Shown in pieces: positions 41,162 through 52,254 of a stretch of DNA of 64,000 nucleotides (positions are counted from its first letter, which is position 1; each line of letters begins with the position of its first letter). A program made the translations under genes and the position numbers. The notes below the pieces were generated by a model. That model searched no databases and was not told where the DNA came from. It saw nothing but the letters and a program-made list of their open reading frames with translations. This DNA is from Oscarella lobularis (lineage: Eukaryota > Porifera > Homoscleromorpha > Homosclerophorida > Oscarellidae): contig NC_089175.1 in assembly GCF_947507565.1 (NCBI RefSeq), forward strand, positions 5,197,733 to 5,261,732, read 5' to 3'.

Positions 41162-44100
41162 GTGTTTAGGCGACCCACCAATGTCTCATGTGAAGATGTA
41201 TCTGATATTAAAAAACTGGAGAAGATTTTGATGAAAGTTGATAAAACACGCATTCTTAAAGCGCTAAGATGGCTTCAAAAAAAGAACGTTTTGTACAAGA
41301 ACATTCACACTGACAGTGAAGAGGATTTGACGGTATCTGACTCAGAACAGGAGAATGGTGACAGCGATGATTCCGACGTGTGTGCAAAGTTTCCCGAGTT
41401 TGGTGCTATACCAGCTAATTACAGCTTACCAAATATCACGCATCAACAGCTGCTGTCTAAGCTGTCTGTCACATTTGATGAAGCTCTGCCATTTCCTACA
41501 ATGCGTGATACTCCATTAACAATATTTGGTAACAGACGGCTCGAGGAAGTGTGCTTTCCTGTGCTCTATCCTCGTGGCAAAGGAGGTTGGAGCGAGAATC
41601 ATGGACTTACCGATTTACAATATTTCAAGCATCGTTTGTTCCATGCTGATGATCGCTGGAGACAAAATCCGGTATGGCTTTGAATGTGTATGAATTGCGG
41701 AAACTGCAAAGTGAAATATCAATAGTGTCTCGAATGCAGAAGTGTATAACAGCAAAAGAAGTTGCGGACTGTTCTGATGACTTTGTGAACAACTCCTATA
41801 TGTTTGTAAAAAATATCAGAGGTACGGCGGCTTATTGGAAAAACGAGTTGAGTAATCTTGTTGCAAAAATGAACACTCTTGGACCACCCACTTTCTTTAT
41901 GACATTGACAGCAAACGATCGCAACTGGTACAAATTTTATCAGTGCATACTTCCTCAAATGTCTATCGAAGACATAAAGGCTCTATCGTCTTCTCAAAAA
42001 CAATATCTGCTTAAGACACATCCTGTGCAAGCTGTCATGTTCTTTGAGCGAAGATTGGATATTTTTTGGCGAAAGTGACAAGAAGTAAAGACAAGCCAAT
42101 AGGTGAAGTAGATGATTATTGGATACGAATAGAATTCCAATCAAGAGGAAGCCCTCATGTACATTCTTTTTGGTGGATCAAAGATGCTCCAAGTGCAGCT
42201 ACTGTTGAAGGGAAACGGTCATTGCCTGCGTTCATTGATAAGTACATTTCAACTCAACTACCTGAGAATGACGAATATTTAAGACAGTTAGTGGAGCAAT
42301 TGCAATGTCATAAGCACACTAGTACGTGCTATAAGAAGACGAGGCAGAAATGTCGCTTCGATTTTCCTTATATACCATGCCGTGAGACGAGACTAAAGAC
42401 TGACGCCGACGGAGGTTCTCCAAGTCGTTTTTATTTTACAAAGCGTGGTCCCAACGATCAATGGATAAATGCCTACAATCCCCAAATTTTGAAACTATGG
42501 AAAGGTAATATGGATATACAGGTGGTTGGAAGTCACCTTGGTGCCGCTATGTACGTGTGTATGTACGTCTCCAAGGCAGAACCGGAACGATTAAAAGAAG
42601 CGCTGCACAAAGTTACAGAAAAGATTCCACATAAAGCAAGTCTACGAAAACGCTTATCTATGATTGGAGGAACAGTTCTAACTCACCGTCAAATTAGTCT
42701 TCGAGACTGTTTACCGACCTGGCGGTTTTCCTTTTATTCGATCAAGTCGAGGAACGGTGACGGTAAACTGTCGTTTTCCAGAAAATCGCCTACGTCTGCT
42801 AAAGCCCAAAGCGCACCTACGAAATCTTGAAAAAGGCTAAACTGATATTTATGTCCTAGGATTGCATCAATACTACCAAGCAAGGCCATCAAATCCGTTT
42901 TGGGAAAAAATGTCATTAGCAACATTTGCTACCAATTACCGTCTGGACAACATCAAAAATAGGTCAGCTGCTTTCATATCTGAATTTGACAAGTACATTC
43001 ATGCTCGTCGAAAACCAGCTTGTCTGCGTTTGTCGAAGTTTGCAGGCATCGACACGAACGAATATTACTACAGATTTCTTATATTATTCGTTCCATATCG
43101 AAACGAGACCGAACTGCTTCTTCCAGACGAGCATCCGCGAGATGCTTACCGTAGGCTTCGAAGTCAATTTTGTCCGCAAAGTATAGAACGACTAAGGTTT
43201 GCAGAAGAAGTTGATAAAGCGTTTACTCGTGTCGTTCTGTGGGAAGCTGAAAGTTCCATAGACATAGCAGCGAAGGTTGCACCTAATATAACTTCGGGCG
43301 ATGACGGTCAGTTGCCTTTGGACTTTGAGTGGCTCCAAAAAACGCTGGATTGATAAATGATCTGGTTCCAAGTGATGAAAATAAAAAGCCAGAGCGCAAC
43401 ACCGACGATCAGTCATCAACATAGAAAACGGACGATCTTCTTGCAGCAACTATGACAGACAACGAATACGTTCTTGCGTTGGAGAGACTATCTCCTGATC
43501 AACGTAACACTATTGAAATGATTTTTGCTTCTGCTCAAGCTCAAATCAAAAGCTCTGAAAGTTATAGACCGCTTCGTCTCTTTGTTAAAGGTGGAGCAGG
43601 AACGGGCAAAAGTTTTCTGATACAGTTAATTCGGGAAATGCTTTTGCGTTTACATCTAAACGTGATATTGACAGTACAATATTGGTGGACTCACGCTGCA
43701 TACGGCGTTTTCTCTGCCCATTGAACATGGTCGCAACTGTGAATATTTGCCCTTGCGGCCTGATAAATTAGCTGCGTTGCGACAACGTTTTGCTACACTA
43801 AATTACGTCATTATTGACGAAATTTCAATAGTTTCATGTCAAACATTTTGCATTATACATAAGAGATTGTCTGAGATCAAAGGCACCTTAGCAGACGCTA
43901 CAACTTTGTTTGGCGGTTTGAACATTTTGGTTTTCGGCGATTTATTTCAACTCCGGCCAGTAATGGGCCATTTTCGATTCAAGCCGACCAGAAAGTTATA
44001 TGTGGCGCAACTTCGATGTGAGCATATTGACGTACAATCATCGGCAGGCCGAAGACAGAAATTGGGCTAGTCTATTAAACCGTATTCGCCTCGGTTGGCA

Positions 44101-44518
44101 TTCAGAGAGTGACTGTGCTGAGTTGCTTCAGCGGCAGAAGGTCGATCTCACAAAACCACCCTTCTGCAATGCTCTCCGCATCTTTCCACGAAAAGCTGAC
44201 GTCGAAAAGCACAATTTGATGTGTTTACAATCACAGATGCGCTACTCAAAGTTATATAAAATTATTGCGAAGGACGTAGTGGTTCAGGCACCAGACAGAC
44301 TGACGCCAGACGAAATTTCTCATCTTAAACCTTACAAAGTAAACGACACCGCCGGTTTGACTGAAAAACTTCAGCTCACAGTCGGCTCTCGCGTCATTAT
44401 CAAAAGCGAGACGATTTTGCAGCATGCTCCACTCTTAGCAGGTCAAAATCGTCTCCTTTTTGGCTATTGGAAATCGCAGATGATCTTGAGTAAGACAGTT
44501 GCACTTCGACGTTTATAG
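41162..44518 (+). pseudogene. second Helitron, Rep-helicase, frameshifted
   Basis: Seven overlapping frames form one gene. 41162-41683 is the end of the DUF6570-like region plus LYPRGKGG and DLQYFKHRLFHADDRWRQN. 41674-42078 is Helitron_like_N (NIRGTAAYWKNELSNLVAK, PPTFFMTLTANDRNW). 42066-42830 has the HUH motif (RGSPHVHSFWWIKDAP), a zinc-like HKHTSTCYKK...C and the paired tyrosines (AMYVCMYVSKAEPE). 42862-43353 is the linker. 43452-44518 is PIF1 helicase with Walker A (VKGGAGTGKSFLIQ), Walker B (VIIDEISIVS) and FGDLFQLRPV. It ends after GSRVIIK, before the last helicase motifs. No OTU domain is seen. It is a different family from the 8-12 kb copy. At least six frameshifts. Confidence 0.95.
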
Positions 44519-44519
44519 T

Positions 44520-45440
44520 CTACCATTTAAATGTACGTTGGGATTCTAAAAGCCTGTAAAACGGTCGTAAAAAATTGCACAAAGTTACGTTGATCACGTG
44601 CTGAAAAGAAATGGGCTGAAATCATCTTTAGGAAAGCATCGCTTGCTTGAAACGACTATCGGTAGCATTACGAAGGCATTTCCTAACCTTCTCAAGCTGC
44701 CGCAAAGGCTGAAGAGCTTTCGGTTTTGGAGAAATCGGACGTTAATTGAGCAAAGTCCCAACTAGAAGGGAAGGCGTGGCCGTGACACGCATATTGCGTC
44801 ACAATGTATTGCGTTTCCTATCCCTCTCCTCTAGTATCCGTGATGATACCAACTGCAATAGACCACTTGCACGTGACGTCACCGTCGACGTCACCGTCGA
44901 CGTCACAGTCGAACCGATGACTCCCGTACACGCTACAGCAAATGGCCGATTACTCGCGAACTACACCTGCTACGCTTATAGTTCCTCGATTGAAATGAGG
45001 ACCATTGGCATGCACTTCACCGATATCTTCGACGAGCCCGCCCTACGCTTTGTTTCGGAGATATCGCGATGAATGGCTCTGGACGCGCGCTTCATTTTCT
45101 CCTTTTCTGCTATTCAGATCTAATTGGCATTTTACCCACCTGCGGAGGGGTCGTTGGCATCAATCGGCGTCGCCGTCTCGTCCGCCAACGTCGACGTAGG
45201 CGCGACGGTGAGGATTGAGTTCGACGAGCGCTTGTACCCACAACAAAACGTGCGTCATATATGCATCGGGGCTCCCTTTCCGTGAGCCGCCATCTTGAGT
45301 TGTTCGGACGCCGCCACTCGATCATCGCGATGGTGGTCTACAGCGCTTCAAACATGATCGATCTTGACGTGTTTAATTTTATTAACGCAAATAATCACGG
45401 CAAAACTACACCAAAAGCAAAAACGACTTGGAACAAAGGC
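44520..45440. other. ORFs without recognised function; GTCGAC/GACGTC repeats
   Basis: At 44873-44910 a 12-bp unit (GACGTCACCGTC) repeats three times, giving VTVD repeats in one + frame (44746-45072). No domain is recognised in this or the overlapping frames. Confidence 0.4.
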
Positions 45441-45449
45441 ACGCGCTAC

Positions 45450-45720
45450 ACTATATGCCGTTTGAACGCACTTCGGCGCCTTCGGAAACCAGCAATTTCG
45501 CCTGTTCGAAAGCGGTCATGCGTCGCGCATCCCGCAACGCCTCTTCCTGCTGTTTCAGTTGTTTTCGCGCTGCCTCGAGGCGTCGTTGGACGAGCTCTTG
45601 ATACTCGCGCTCCTTTTCGAGTAAAATTGTCAGGTAGAGCCTCTAACCGATCTTCGCGTCTGTGTCGCACGGGATCGTCGCGCTTGGGTCCACGTCCTTT
45701 CGAGAAGCGGCGTCCGGGGC
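45450..45720 (-). CDS. possible coiled-coil ORF
   Basis: A minus-strand frame reads LLEKEREYQELVQRRLEAAR, then QLKQQEEALRDARRMTAFEQ and KLLVSEGAEVRSNGI to a stop near 45455, a convincing coiled coil. In the neighbouring frame just upstream, a basic stretch (SKGRGPKRDDPVRHRREDRL) could be its head if one base is gained or lost near 45625. A + strand ORF overlaps. Function unknown. Confidence 0.35.
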
Positions 45721-46349
45721 CGTTACAGAAACCTGTACCGGACGCACGTCCGATAGCATATCAATCGTAAAGCGGCGTGAAAATGCCGCTTCTGCTCTTG
45801 CTCTTATTTCGGAAATTGAGAGCCGTGCGAAATCTGCCTTTTCCTCCACCATTTCGTATGAGCGTCCAGTGATTGAATGAGTGCTCGAAACAAAGACACT
45901 CAATTTGTCGGCGTCTGTACCCGCCCATATGTAGGCGAGCGTGGGAAGGTATCCACGCCAACAGCCTGACACGAGCAAATCCATTTCCACTATCGACCTG
46001 CCTCTCTTCTGCCGGCGATCGTGAAGACACATTTGTCCACATCACGCCGCCAAATATCCCAGTAGGGTACATAGATCCCCCGCCCACGCATAGACTCCTA
46101 TGTATAGAGCTTCCCACGCCAGCGTATGTGTCGAACGGCAAACGTCTGGACTACTACGAACATGTATTCTGTCCCGTTTCTGACGCTAGAAAAATCAGCT
46201 GCATCGATACCTAATTGTCGGCCGGCTCACGACGCCAATCGATGTAGGACGAACGCGCCGCCCACGCCTACCCCTTCTTCAATACACGACTTTTATTTTT
46301 TAAACGCAACACAACAGCCAACTAAAGACGTACCAAGCGAACCAGGCTA
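45721..46349. other. overlapping ORFs on both strands, unresolved
   Basis: A minus frame (45643-46032) and a + frame (45873-46214) both look protein-like and cannot both be real. The + frame contains HITPPNIPVGYIDPPPTHRL, the minus frame YIWAGTDADKLSVFVSS. I cannot choose between them. Confidence 0.3.
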
Positions 46350-46823
46350 TTAACGAAAAAAACCCAACAACTCTTCTAATTGGTCCACGCGAAATTGACT
46401 GTGGCCAGCGTCCTCCTCTATGCGACCAATCTCTTCGCGCAGACGCGCTACCGACAGGCGCAGCTGGTATAGCAGACGCGTATGTCCGAAGACGATGTCG
46501 TCTTGATTCGCGCTGTTGACGATCACGTCCATTGTATTGTCGCTTCCGGGCGCGCCATACGTGGTGTACGCCGCCAGAATCTCCAACGGCGGCACTTGGA
46601 CGGTGTTAGGATCTGCTCAAAAAGGCGTGCCCGAGAATCACATCACATTTTGTTCATACCGATTCGTTCTCGACAATTTGGGCACGAGAGCGCACCTGTC
46701 TTCTCTCTGAACTGCGCCCAGCATGCACGCGCGATGCATATAGATTCCGCACTGAGTGCAAACGCGAACCCTGTTGGCGCCGTTCATCGGAACATCTGAG
46801 AGGCAGATGCAGCACAACGACAT
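46350..46823 (-). CDS. RING-finger protein with C-terminal coiled coil
   Basis: From an ATG at 46823 the minus strand reads LCCICLSDVPM, RVCTQCGIYMHRACMLGAV and, in a neighbouring frame, CPNCRERI: a RING with C-x2-C, C-x2-C, a His/Cys pair and C-P-x-C. One base around 46695 must be gained or lost to join the two parts. A GTATG donor at about 46650 and a GCAG acceptor at about 46603 then remove 47 nt. The frame continues VPPLEILAAYTTYG and a coiled-coil tail (LRLSVARLREEIGRIEEDAG, VDQLEELLGFF) to a stop at 46350. RING proteins are usually ubiquitin ligases; the short architecture also occurs in large DNA viruses. Origin unresolved. Confidence 0.5.
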
Positions 46824-47040
46824 GACTTCGGGAAGAATGGACAATAGACACGTCAGTGTGTATACGCCCTCTATGTCGCGTGGAAGACTGGCTAATGAAC
46901 AATGAACAAAAGAGCCCGTATATCGATGTCGTCGTTCTGAATTATTTACGGTCGCTGTCGCAGTTGAGAGAGGAAGAAACGTAGACTACGGATGCTGTAA
47001 ACTTGCTTCGCTAACATGTTGCTTTCAAAAGGTATGGTCG

Positions 47041-48468
47041 TAGAGTCCCGTATCAATAGTCGGACAACATCAAATCCCGGACAGCTTCACGCGTTTCCTG
47101 CTTGACAGGGCCAACCGCGCGTCAGTTATTTTGGAAGCTTAGGTGATTAGCATCTCTTGCACACAGCAGTTGCGGAGCGCAAATAAGAGCAAGAGAGGGT
47201 TGTTTGTTTTTTTTCGGGTAATCTAATCTCGGACGGACATCATCATATCCGGACAACGCGAACTTTTCGTCAACCGCGTACACTTTGGAAACAAAAGCCG
47301 CATATCGATCGAAAGCTCTATCGTTCCTCTATCTAATCCCGTTTAGAGTACGCCGATCCGACCTGCGGTTGCTAAGAAAATCGAGTTTGAAAAGAGACAC
47401 TTCTGGATCAAAATTCGGACACTCTTTTTTCTTCTAAACCGTATTCTCTTCGACAAGCGCATGTAAGTGGAATTATATAAAGATACTAACGGCCGTATTA
47501 AAATAAAACAAGCAAAAGGTGCTAAAATATAGACTTTTTCACGGAAATCGTACTTGCAACCGTCGTTACTGAGATTCTAACTCACTTTCGTAGATCGCAT
47601 AGCACCGATTAAGGCTCTTCGCAGTTTTTAACAAGGATTTCTTGTCGCTTAGACACATTTTAGCGGGCTTTCATTTTCCAAAATTGAAAATTGAAAAAAC
47701 CCGCTAAAAATGGCACAAGCAAGCAGAAAATATTGTAAAGGCTCTTCGCAGTTTTTAACAAGGATTTCTGGTCGCTTAGACACATTTTAGCGGGTTTTCT
47801 CATTTTCAGAAATTGGAATTGAAAAATAATAAAAACGCTAAAAGTGGCGCAAGCAAACAGAAAATATTGTTAAGAACACCCGCAGAGCTCGGATTGGTGT
47901 CTCGCGATGGAAAAACTAAGTTGGTTAGTCGAACGAGAGTACTTTTGTTCAATTTTTGCACAAAAACTACTCTAATGCGGATACTTTTGCGTGTTTCTTC
48001 TTACTTTAGACGTTGGTTTTCTCAACGTGTTTGGCAGACATGCGCTTGTCGAAGAGAATCCGGTTTAGAAGAAAAAAGGGTGTCCGACTTTTGATACAGA
48101 AGTGCCTCTTTTCAAACTCGATTTTCTTAGCAACCAAAGGTTGGATCGGCGTACTCTAAACGGGATTAGATAGAGGAACGATAGAGATTTCGATCGATAT
48201 GCGGATTTTGTTCTCAAAGTGTACGGTTGACGAGAAAATCGCGTTGTCCGGATATGATGATGTCCGTCCGAGATTAGATTACCCGAAAAAAAACAAACAA
48301 ACCTCTCTTGCTCTTATGTGCGACTTGATCGCTCCGCAGCTGCTGTGTACAAGAGATGCTAATCACCTAAGCTTCCAAAATAACTGACGCGCGGTTGGCC
48401 CTGTCAAGCAGGGAACGCGTGAAGCTGTCCGGGATTTGATGTTGTCCGACTATTGATACGGGACTCTA
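47041..48468. mobile_element. 1.43-kb foldback element flanked by TA
   Basis: Arms of about 420 bp are near-perfect inverted repeats. The left starts TAGAGTCCCGTATCAATAGT (47041) and the right ends with its complement, GGGACTCTA (48468). TA at both outer edges fits a Tc1/mariner-type target. Inside, a ~122-bp segment (GGCTCTTCGCAGTTTTTAAC...) is duplicated in tandem at 47608-47730 and 47740-47870. No coding capacity; the ORFs are hairpin artefacts. Confidence 0.85.
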
Positions 48469-48754
48469 TCTTGCGCGCGAGGAAACAGGTGCTCTGGGAG
48501 CGTCGCAGTGTCCATGGCTGAACAGACGACGACTCGCCTGTATTCTGAGAACATAGATGACTATGTGAATAATGAAGACAAAGTGGTAGGAGCGAGGCCC
48601 CCTGCGAGGAATCGAATTGCAGACGCGCTTGCATCTAGGTCACTTACAAGTGGTTGAGCAGAATGTTGTCTGTTAGTGCCAATCAAGCAAAACGGTAGTA
48701 CTACGTCCTTCCTTCAAGTCGACGTTTTTCATGTGTGCGCGTAGGCTGTTCGTT

Positions 48755-49190
48755 ATGGAAGCTGTGGGATTAGGACTTACAGCAAAGGAAACGGCTGAAC
48801 CAGGTTAGTAGTATATCTTTAGAAGCAATTTGTTTTGTGGAATAATTGCCTTACCATCAGAAATTTATGACCAGCTGAGAATGAATTTATATATGGACGA
48901 TGCTGTGACTGGTATCTAGACGGATGCATATTTTTCCTTTGATTGGCGACGCATTTTTTAAAGGGGAGGCGGCCGGATTGGTCATGGGTTTAGTGATGGT
49001 GGGCTCCAGTGATCCGCGCGCTATCGACAAAATGGTGGAGCACAGCAAGGAAACGCAGCACGAGAAGATACTGCGTGGGCTAGCTGTTGGAATAGCGCTG
49101 GTACCTATAGGAAGAAATCTGGCCAGTCTCGATCTATCTCCTTTTTTTTCAAAGATTATGCTGGTACAGGACGAATTTTTTAGAAGCTAA
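48755..49190 (+). CDS. PSMD1: 26S proteasome subunit RPN2/PSMD1, fragment of three exons
   Basis: Exons at 48755-48803, 48861-48911 and 48964-49096 or further are joined by introns of 57 and 52 nt with correct GT-AG sites and phase. They read [30 protein letters not shown] and [20 protein letters not shown], then [17 protein letters not shown]. This is the proteasome/cyclosome-repeat core of PSMD1 (RPN2), a scaffold of the 19S regulatory particle. A possible donor (GTACCT) follows GIAL at 49097. No further PSMD1 exon is seen downstream, nor the N-terminus upstream. It is either a broken duplicate or a captured gene fragment. Confidence 0.85.
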
Positions 49191-50046
49191 AGCAGCTGGA
49201 AGGCTTGGGACTCGAAAGAGTTTCGTTTCTTCTAGGCAAGAGATGTGACTTATTTGAAACGAAATTCAATTTTTTCAGCTAGTTTTGAGATACATTGGTC
49301 TGACGAAGACGGGGAAAAAATCGAATCCTATTCTTTGTCAATCACTAGGGTCAGTGCGTAAAAATCATCTAGATCATCTTCTTCTCTATTCAACAAATGC
49401 GCTTAGAAAACTATACCAGGGCAATTGTGAGCATGCTCAAAGCGAAATCGTTTTTATGGATTTAGAATTAGTCACGTTGTCAATGTAAGCAGTGATCATC
49501 TAGCAGGTAAAACAGCGAAACGGACGCTGTCCTTGTAGTCTTCTCAACGCGTTATTTAGTTTTGAGAGGAGAGCAAATTATTTGAAAAGATCTGTCCTCG
49601 ATGAAAGGAAGTTGAACATGTTAGAGTAGTCTGAGAAGACAACCGAACAGCTATCTAAATGGAAAAAAGGATTCATGGCCAAGCAACGACAGATATAGAT
49701 GACCTGTGGTAATCGTATTTAATTATTAATTTGAATAATTTAGTAGAGGAAGTCAGATGGCCTAAATATATTCAGTCCTCATTGAAAAGGTGAGGTGTTC
49801 AATATGTTCTCTGAGAAAGGACACTCATATAACGTAACGTTTATTCTGGTCGTTTCTAACCCTGTGTAGCTCTTGAAGTCTTCGTTCCGATATCGTCATT
49901 CACCTCTGGGCCCCGAGGTGACTAAATAAAACTGGTCCCAACTCTTGAGCCAGAGAGGTTAAACGTGGCTCAAACGCAGAGGATTCAATTCCCTACTCCA
50001 GTGGTATGAGTGATAAACTACCACCCCACTTGGGCAAGACGCGGTG
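49191..50046. other. no gene recognised
   Basis: Only short ORFs. No repeat or RNA gene is recognised. Confidence 0.4.
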
Positions 50047-50213
50047 GGTTTGTTTGACTCTCAATTGACTGAATCGACTGCAACTGTTCTATTACACAAT
50101 GGCACGGTTGAAACAAAGGTAAACCGCAATCAACGCGGTTGCAAATTTTCCTATGTTTTTGCCGTGCTATGGTGTAATAAGACAATTGCAGTCGATTGAG
50201 AGTCAAACTAACC
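50047..50213. mobile_element. 167-bp inverted-repeat MITE
   Basis: The ends GGTTTGTTTGACTCTCAATT and, inverted, GGTTAGTTTGACTCTCAATC pair over about 60 bp around a short loop. It lies just downstream of the TRAPPC8 fragment. Confidence 0.65.
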
Positions 50214-50242
50214 GTTTGCAGTAAAAAACGAATGAAAACGGC

Positions 50243-51090
50243 TTAGGAATAAGCGAACCGGATGTGATTCCATCTAACGCGATTCGTCGTCTCGCCGACG
50301 CCCGCGTTCGTCCCCGTCGTCGTCAGCAACGACTCGCGCAGGCCTTTCGTGAGAGGATCGCTCGCCTCGGTGAGAGGATCTCCCGTGAGAGGATCTTTGA
50401 TCGATTTGTTTTCGAGGGGATCTTTCTTTTTGATGAGCTTGTCCAGTTGGGCTTCCAATGGAGGAGTGATGCTCTTTATTAGGTCTGGAAGCCCGTTCGG
50501 TTCGCCGGGCAATTCGCCGCTGTTGTCTTCGTTTCCTTCGTCGATCAATTCCATCATTAGATCCTGAAAGACAGCGACGTCATTGGGGTATAATATATAT
50601 ATATATATATCTTTTCGTTTGTGTGCCTACGTTTTCGTGGTCTGCGATCATGTACTGGCTCCACGGATCAACGTGAGCCGGATATTCGTCGATTGCACTG
50701 CAAGAATTGATTTTGAGAGTGTGCGAGTGACCGGACCCGTATTTTGTCAGCAAATCGTTTTGGAGCGTCTGCAATATGTAGAACAATTGTCTTTTGAACG
50801 CTCTCGTCTCTTTGGGTGTCCGTACCTCGTCTTGTTTCCGTCCAGAACGTCGTGAAGAAGAAGATAGAAGAAGACGTGATTTGGCGGAATGTATTTTGAA
50901 TACTTTTCCTCCTTCATTTTGGTCATCTGCTTCTGAAGCATTCGAATGAATTCGTCGATGGGATTCGAGTGGTTCGTCGACACGACAACAATGCCTTTAC
51001 ACAGAAAACAATGCACTTGGCTCCTCTGGGGAGGCAAATTACTTACAAACAACGTAGTGCCGAATGAACTCGTGATCCGACACTCATGTT
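50243..51090 (-). CDS. TRAPPC8: TRAPP complex subunit 8-like gene fragment
   Basis: The minus strand reads VSDHEFIRHYVV (ending at a GTAAGT donor, 51046), then after 52 nt (acceptor ending at 50995) CIVVVSTNHSNPIDEFIRML and PPNHVFFYLLLHDVLDGNK. A third block reads TLQNDLLTKYGSGHSHTLKI and DPWSQYMIADHENV (50775-50633), then a last exon after about 63 nt (50570-50243). Order and wording match the N-terminal region of TRAPPC8, a tether in vesicle traffic. Between blocks two and three the GT-AG pair I see (50825/50772) breaks the frame, so there is an indel or a different intron. The first exons and the rest of the protein are absent. It starts about 55 bp after the DUF7705-like stop on the same strand. 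Confidence 0.75.
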
Positions 51091-51141
51091 CTCGCAAAAC
51101 GCCTTTTTGCCCTCCCGGTCTCTTCTCGGCTGTGTTTATAC

Positions 51142-52075
51142 TCAAACGAACTCAATAGCACGGACGTAGCGGTCAAAACTAAAAGAAAAGCCCTTCGTAA
51201 ACGACTCGCTCTCAAATACTTCTGGCCCTATTTCCGTACTAAGCCAGTAGCGACCGTTGGGAGGATCTTTGCCGCTGAAGTAGACCTTCTCGGCATATGC
51301 ACCGGCTTTTAAATTCCACACTTGACCGTGACCAATCCACGCCTCGCCCGGCTGGCTTGGAAAATCGTACAAACCCCATTCTTTACACGGCAACAATTGC
51401 ATCAGTTCCTGTGAGCTGTACGGATCGCACGTCTCACCAGGCGGCGCTGTCGCATCATTAGGTGGAGCGCACCAGAGGTGATAGCATTCATAGGGAAAAC
51501 GAGTCGTCTCGTTTCGATACGCTTTTGTCCCATTGGCAAACGTATGAAACGGAGGGCATCGGCTTTGACTATTGACCCGACATCCCTTCCGCTCAACAAC
51601 GCCTGGATTGATAATAAAGCAAATGTAACGCGTGACGTCGGTCGCCAAATCGCCGTCGCAATCTTTCGCATCATTCTTCCAACATCCGCCCATCTCGGGC
51701 ATGTAAAATTGAGCTCCCGTTGACGTGCAATTCATCACGGTCAAATTGACCTGTATTCGAAAACTCGGCGAACGCGCCGGACGAACGAGAAGGCCGCGCC
51801 CATCCCACGGATAGCCGCCGTTGCTGAGGCGAACGCTGTCTGCTCGGTTGTATAGCATTAGGTAGGGATGAACTTTGCTAGTTATAAGAGTGCTCTGCAA
51901 CGACCACGAATTCTCTCCTGGACGCTTGAACCAGTGAATCTCGAAATACAACAAATCTGCAATAATAAGATAATGTTAAATGAAAAAATGAACCTCTTTT
52001 TTTCTTACTGTATGTTTCGCTTTTAGGATCGACGTCGTAGGTTCCGTAGAAAGCGCCCTCGTGACTGTCATTGGC
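51142..52075 (-). CDS. DUF7705-like protein, C-terminal two exons
   Basis: Exon 52075-52009 (ANDSHEGAFYGTYDVDPKSE) joins across a 52-nt intron (GTAAGA...TTGCAG) to a long exon (51956-51142). This reads LLYFEIHWFKRPGENSWSLQ, HPYLMLYNRADSVRLSNGGY, GGCWKNDAKDCDGDLATDVT, RYICFIINPG, CYHLWCAPPNDATAP, CDPYSSQELMQLLPCKEWG and GEAWIGHGQVWNLKAGAYAE. I recognise the pattern from plant proteins annotated with DUF7705 (SCWKN...CDGDVLTDVTRY...INP..., YHYYCAPGNA, CDPYSNPQ, GEGWIGDARTWVLD). Multiple Cys and an N-glycosylation-like NGT/NET suggest a secreted protein. The N-terminal half is not found upstream. Function unknown. Confidence 0.75.
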
Positions 52076-52254
52076 CTGACTTATGATCCGGATGATTACG
52101 CGCCGAAAGTCGTCAGCGTGCCGCCGCTGAAGCAAATTAACCGACCAGACATGCCGGTTACTAACGTTTACGTCGTCAATGCGATTCCAAGTGTCAATAG
52201 TGCCACGGTGCTTAGAGAATTAATTCGTATACCGACGGGTTTATTCGTTTGGGC

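Noticed and set aside
47813..48387. ORFs inside the 47-48.5 kb region
   Set aside because: They fall in the arms of the foldback and appear in mirrored form on the other side.
49930..50015. tRNA-like sequence (GATTCAATTCCCTA)
   Set aside because: A T-arm-like stretch is visible but I could not fold a full cloverleaf with anticodon and acceptor arms.
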